DNA of 10,273 bases, taken from the NCBI GenBank assembly GCA_007125435.1, contig SLDF01000327.1:1-10273 (forward strand). Reading direction: 5' to 3'. The notes under the pieces were generated by a model. The model was given only the letters and a program-made list of their open reading frames with translations, did not search any database and had not been told where the DNA came from. Source of the DNA: Saprospiraceae bacterium. GTDB lineage: Bacteria; Bacteroidota; Bacteroidia; Chitinophagales; Saprospiraceae. Of this stretch, positions 7,301 through 10,273 are shown piece after piece (positions within the stretch are counted from its first letter, which is position 1; each line of letters opens with the position of its first letter). The translations under genes and the position numbers were made by a program.

Positions 7301-10273
7301 CTCATCCGCCGTCTTAGGTGCAAGGTCTGCTCGACTCATATTGTAATAAAATCCACCGCCAAATCCATATAAAGACATCGATGTCGAAATAGGTATACCG
7401 GGCATTTTAACCAGGGCCTCAAAGTAGAAATAATCAAAGTCATCAATATTGCCCACGCCTAGAGCTGCATCAATTCCAATATTTATGCCTCTGATTGTAG
7501 CCGATATCATACCACTAAAGCCATCTCCAAACTCATCATCATTTCTGAAAATGCACAAGCTTCCGGATAGATCAGCTACTCCTACATCCAAATCTTTAAT
7601 AGTAATACAATTAATCTCTGTTCTATCGTAGACAAACCGTCTTTTTTGAGGACTGTACCTGGCATAAATGGTAAAATCCGTTTCTCCTTTTAGACCGTTG
7701 GGATTGTTTTTACTTAGCGTAAATAATAAATTTAAATTTAAGCCGACTTCCTGACCTTCATTTGTAAATTTGATATTCTCCCCAAGCTTAATCGGGAAAC
7801 CGGACAGTAGGCCCTGTGCATTTATATTGGCCAGCTCCATAGACTCCAGGCTCAATTGAGGAAGATCCGCATCATTATTGGCTATGGTAAAGCCTTGAAA
7901 GTTAACTGTCGGCAGTGAAAAACTAGAAACATTATTGCTCTCTTCATCGGGCTTCTTTTCACTTTGCTGATTCCATCCTATTGTAAGACTACCGTGTAGT
8001 ACAGCACTTGGATAGGCTTTCTTACCCTCAATATTAAGGTGAAGAGATGAGCTTTCTTGTAGGTTGGCTTGTGCAAAAAACATATTTATCTCTAATTCAT
8101 CTTCAAGCGAAATACCAAAGTCCAGTTTCATATCATTTTGCATAGTACCCGGTGTATACGTTGCACTATACCCTATGCCGACTTCCGTTATAGGGATGTT
8201 TACACTGCCTGATATTCCCCCACCGGCCAGGTTACTTTGCTGAATATTAAGAGATAGTGCCGAAATAGAAAAGCCCCAACCACCGAAGCTTCCATCTTCC
8301 AGATTATTAATTATGTTTTCAATATCGACCTGAGTCCATAGTCCTGAATTGTCCAAAACGATATCGTCTATATTGACTTGTATATTCTGGTCATTTGACC
8401 GCTTGAGACCCTTCGGTAAGGTAAGCGTAGGGGACTTGATCACCAGCCCTGTCCAACTGTTTTTCAAAGGGTCGTTATTCATGGGGTGATTACCCGGGAA
8501 AGCCATACCGTTGGCATTTTTTGTCTTAGAAAAATCAAGAATAAGCTGCTCAAAACCCAGTGCAAAGCCGTTGGCCTGTGGTGTGGTCAACGCATTATGA
8601 GACGCGTTGACTTCAAGTAACCAATCAGATATAGATGCCGCCGTACCATTGAAGTTGACCTTAAAAGTAGCCGGAGATGGTACTATATCAAAATCAGCAG
8701 TCATTGGGACTACTAATGATCTATCAAAGTCAACATCACCTTCTAAATGGACCTCACTGAGCCCTTCACAGTCAAACTTCACATAGGAACCATTGGGTCC
8801 CCCCTTGATTTTAAACGCTATCTGATTAGAAATATCTGCCGTCCAATCAGAAGACAAATTAAGAGTCGCTTCAGCTTCTGTCAATCCAAAACCATTGGGG
8901 CGAATACAAGCGCCCTTCATCCCCATGCTAAAATAGTCATTGCTCTCTCCCATGGGAATAGCCATCGAAAAAGCAAGATTAGCATATGCGCCCTCTGGTG
9001 TAAATACAATACCCAGCACGGTGAGTTCTCCTGCACCGAGATCAAGAACAAATGGCATTTTCTTAGCTGTCTGTCCTATGCTGAATGCACTTACCTTTTT
9101 ATTAGCCTGCTGCATGTGCTGGCTTACTGAAGACCAGTTGATACCATTGTCACTAAATATGCCATCTGTTTGCTTAAGCATTGCATCTGGTATCATTCCC
9201 GGCACATCTAAATCTACCCATATCAGTGATGCGCCACACACCACCCCTTCATTATTAGCTGTTAAATTCTGAAAGTTAACGTCTAAAACAGTCTGCATAA
9301 AGGGCATTTCTATTTTTCCCTTTCCTTGTCCACTCTGTATGGAGACGACTTCCATTTGAAATTTACCAACATTGACTATACTGCCCGGATTGGGTGCAGT
9401 AGCGCCCTGACAACCCGGTGACTGTACCATACAAGCATCCTTGTTCATGCAATCTGGAGCATCAGTAGGGTCTAATGTTGGCCCGCCTCCACCTTGATTG
9501 TCATTATCCTTTATGGGAAACGATACGCCAATAGGATCAATACCACTACCCTGACCCGGTGTCGAACCATCCTGAATGACAACTCCTATTGGTTTAACGG
9601 TAAATGCATGTGCGAGACTCTTGCCCTCATTCTTATAGGACATTTTACCCTCGGGGTCATAGGCAATTACTTGTACTGCATACGATCGATCAAAGAATAA
9701 TCTGGGTTTACTCATATCGTAAGTAAATGCAGATGTCAAGATATTACTTTGCTCAAAGTAGGGCACTATGGCCGGGTTGTTAAAAGCATCATTAGCATCT
9801 AATGCATTAACGGCTGACATATCAATAATCTTGATAGTATACCGGGTCTTTCCACTTATACCACTTGGCGTCCATTGAAAATTTATTAACTGTGGTTGTG
9901 GCATTGATACTTCGGTGTTGTGCTGAGGTATTAGAATTATCGGTGGATCATAGGCAGAAATTAAGAAACTGGAACACCCTCCTGTAGAACCGGATAATAT
10001 TGCCGTTCCGCCATACTCAATGGCTTTAACACATAGCGTATAAGTTCCTTCCGGTAATCGGCCTGAGGAATTCATGATGCCGAAGTCAATACCCTGAGTT
10101 ATCAGGTCACTTTGCTGAAGATTACTATTGAAGCCGCGAAGTTGATTAAAGGTATATGTCCTTGTCTGACCCGGACTTAAGCTTATGGGTGCCGCCGGTA
10201 GAAAGTCCTCTCTGATGGTCGCCATCACACCATTATTCCCGGTAATTGTAGGAATCAACTTAAACTGTTGAAC
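4379..10273 (-). CDS. Giant extracellular beta-rich protein with TANFOR-like N-terminal region and Ig-like domains (5' partial)
   Basis: The reading frame is open to the right edge and ends at TAA (4379-4381); 1964 residues are visible. The first possible start, TTG at 10258, is not credible: the frame continues upstream as VQQFK, directly joined to a conserved-looking LIPTITGNNG strand, so start and signal peptide lie beyond the window. Visible layout (V at 10273 = residue 1): about 1-105 resembles the TANFOR-type N-terminal region of large Bacteroidota proteins (ITGNNG, LSPGQTRTYTF, LPEGTYTLCVKA, GGCSSFLIS, with Cys81 and Cys100 a likely disulfide pair); about 107-225 is an Ig/Fn3-like domain starting PPIILIPQ; about 226-290 is a Gly/Asp/Pro linker with three clustered Cys; about 295-1340 is beta-rich with alternating polarity; about 1344-1470 is Ig-like (SEIEPGNGEKAEVYDDIRIA, of the Big_5/SbsA Ig-like type); about 1470-1964 is unassigned. 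No catalytic motif and no type IX sorting domain is recognised at the C-terminus (…MNYQWMVN). Likely secreted or surface-anchored; first of an apparent three-gene operon. The coding call is very sure; the domain names come from remembered family patterns, and the function is unknown. Confidence 0.93.
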   Translation of the reverse strand, partial: VQQFKLIPTITGNNGVMATIREDFLPAAPISLSPGQTRTYTFNQLRGFNSNLQQSDLITQGIDFGIMNSSGRLPEGTYTLCVKAIEYGGTAILSGSTGGCSSFLISAYDPPIILIPQHNTEVSMPQPQLINFQWTPSGISGKTRYTIKIIDMSAVNALDANDAFNNPAIVPYFEQSNILTSAFTYDMSKPRLFFDRSYAVQVIAYDPEGKMSYKNEGKSLAHAFTVKPIGVVIQDGSTPGQGSGIDPIGVSFPIKDNDNQGGGGPTLDPTDAPDCMNKDACMVQSPGCQGATAPNPGSIVNVGKFQMEVVSIQSGQGKGKIEMPFMQTVLDVNFQNLTANNEGVVCGASLIWVDLDVPGMIPDAMLKQTDGIFSDNGINWSSVSQHMQQANKKVSAFSIGQTAKKMPFVLDLGAGELTVLGIVFTPEGAYANLAFSMAIPMGESNDYFSMGMKGACIRPNGFGLTEAEATLNLSSDWTADISNQIAFKIKGGPNGSYVKFDCEGLSEVHLEGDVDFDRSLVVPMTADFDIVPSPATFKVNFNGTAASISDWLLEVNASHNALTTPQANGFALGFEQLILDFSKTKNANGMAFPGNHPMNNDPLKNSWTGLVIKSPTLTLPKGLKRSNDQNIQVNIDDIVLDNSGLWTQVDIENIINNLEDGSFGGWGFSISALSLNIQQSNLAGGGISGSVNIPITEVGIGYSATYTPGTMQNDMKLDFGISLEDELEINMFFAQANLQESSSLHLNIEGKKAYPSAVLHGSLTIGWNQQSEKKPDEESNNVSSFSLPTVNFQGFTIANNDADLPQLSLESMELANINAQGLLSGFPIKLGENIKFTNEGQEVGLNLNLLFTLSKNNPNGLKGETDFTIYARYSPQKRRFVYDRTEINCITIKDLDVGVADLSGSLCIFRNDDEFGDGFSGMISATIRGINIGIDAALGVGNIDDFDYFYFEALVKMPGIPISTSMSLYGFGGGFYYNMSRADLAPKTADEYTTANIPKEPGPGYSPSGSKYTPMLDNIGFNATVVYGLSGGEQSAAAFNGDLTFWMELNKNDGITAMGFNGGGYLVQPLNARDNAAISGEFKVIINFKQETFDMGVELKVDIANGVVDGDGDIVMHIGPKEWFLYLGEWDKDADKSEYEPWNDKKRISVNANLIKTTSFNLYFMMGSITPELPPLPGKILQNLDMQEGGQFTDQRKSMPTFNEKAPGFAFGGGFHRTIDVKLLIFYADIEFFAGFDLVLADLSQANCENDFGINKWFAKGQAYAYLAVRAGLMLDLWFYEGEFELLKIEAAAHLYAEFPNPNYVEANIRLKGEVLQGLITVDRFVRFQVGNKLECLGSNAAFDDLPIVSEIEPGNGEKAEVYDDIRIAFNYPKDVFEVFNELEPDIAPQYFYYKIHSAKLSHGNVNIPLIDKPKYTKDGYSARYTTKDNSFLPGESILEFELVVKGYKVNNKGADELVAPEPPYKVTFETKKRPGHIPNQMITSSNPIIRQRYFHKSSFPQGHVKTFNGKDFCYLFSPENIADPEVFDLEKTEYVAEFLEMGTGKVLKTNCKCVNQEVQFDVPQNLNAETMYRVRILAKLYTKEESSGSPFGDFDLVASNDATGVKKIEITKGAYKLNRYLLPDNSPKAIDHRLTEWFFKTSKYSTIQAKLNDYSLVESGKTQIWHFGDNLKPTVKKINDDTYNLITGFGIQFNTYDMPIIYVTGKEAFDVYDIQGYKVHYQGLEAIGYPVVQFDRPTNHSTCFNNYYNEMKTRYDFAWAQSPVKHNYYLPINRDYNHSVLGSISYLIQRALPQNNMGGGDVDLLWTFWHTHKSSFPHVPIELPNGLGIWEPHRPLSKQEIDDAMAATEGGNLPSLGFNNNIQVNVTPSGQSMMHQGGGKKTDTFTPVYPIINMADYLVLQDYNKVLRQCWYDSTPGKGRAKPYNTYLTLHPYLNRLNGQYQLKLIGRSFTAEKQMNYQWMVN

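Noticed and set aside
6792..7346. A 184-codon plus-strand open frame, the longest antisense one
   Set aside because: It lies wholly inside the giant gene on the opposite strand, and its Pro/Ser/Leu-rich translation looks like the complement of Gly/Asn-rich coding sequence. No signal, domain or ribosome binding site supports it.
8747..9272. Two overlapping plus-strand open frames (127 and 110 codons)
   Set aside because: They overlap each other in different frames and are antisense to a continuous, convincing coding region, with compositions typical of shadow frames.

Overview
The window looks like chromosomal DNA from a member of the Bacteroidota, possibly a free-living Saprospiria-, Cytophagia- or Chitinophagia-like bacterium. 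This is inferred from moderately AT-rich DNA, the lack of Shine-Dalgarno sequences before the starts, signal peptides ending just before a Gln (…IMA|Q, …LSG|Q), and very large secreted beta-rich proteins with a Bacteroidota-type domain layout. No ribosomal or other marker gene is present, so placement below phylum is not supported.

Everything convincing is on the minus strand, so transcription runs from high to low coordinates. From right to left: (1) a giant extracellular protein, 4379-10273, whose 5' end lies outside the window (1964 residues visible); (2) a 707-residue exported protein with five fibronectin-III-like units, 2215-4338; (3) a 567-residue outer-membrane beta-barrel protein, 450-2153; (4) a 376-bp non-coding gap, 74-449; (5) a probable start of another exported protein running off the left edge, 1-73. 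Genes 1-3 are separated by only 40 and 61 bp and probably form one operon.

The three genes read as a cell-envelope module. The giant protein has an N-terminal region like the TANFOR-type domain of large Bacteroidota surface proteins, an Ig/Fn3-like domain, a Gly/Asp-rich linker with a cysteine cluster, about 1000 residues of beta-rich sequence, an Ig-like domain and a conserved-looking but unassigned C-terminal part. The second protein is a likely periplasmic or surface adaptor built from Fn3 repeats, the first of which seems to be interrupted by a helical insertion. The third would be an outer-membrane partner. No enzyme signature was recognised in any of them. A role in surface display, adhesion or export is inference from architecture and gene order only.

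No tRNA, rRNA, CRISPR array, intact insertion sequence or phage gene was seen. The plus-strand open frames inside the three genes are antisense shadows.
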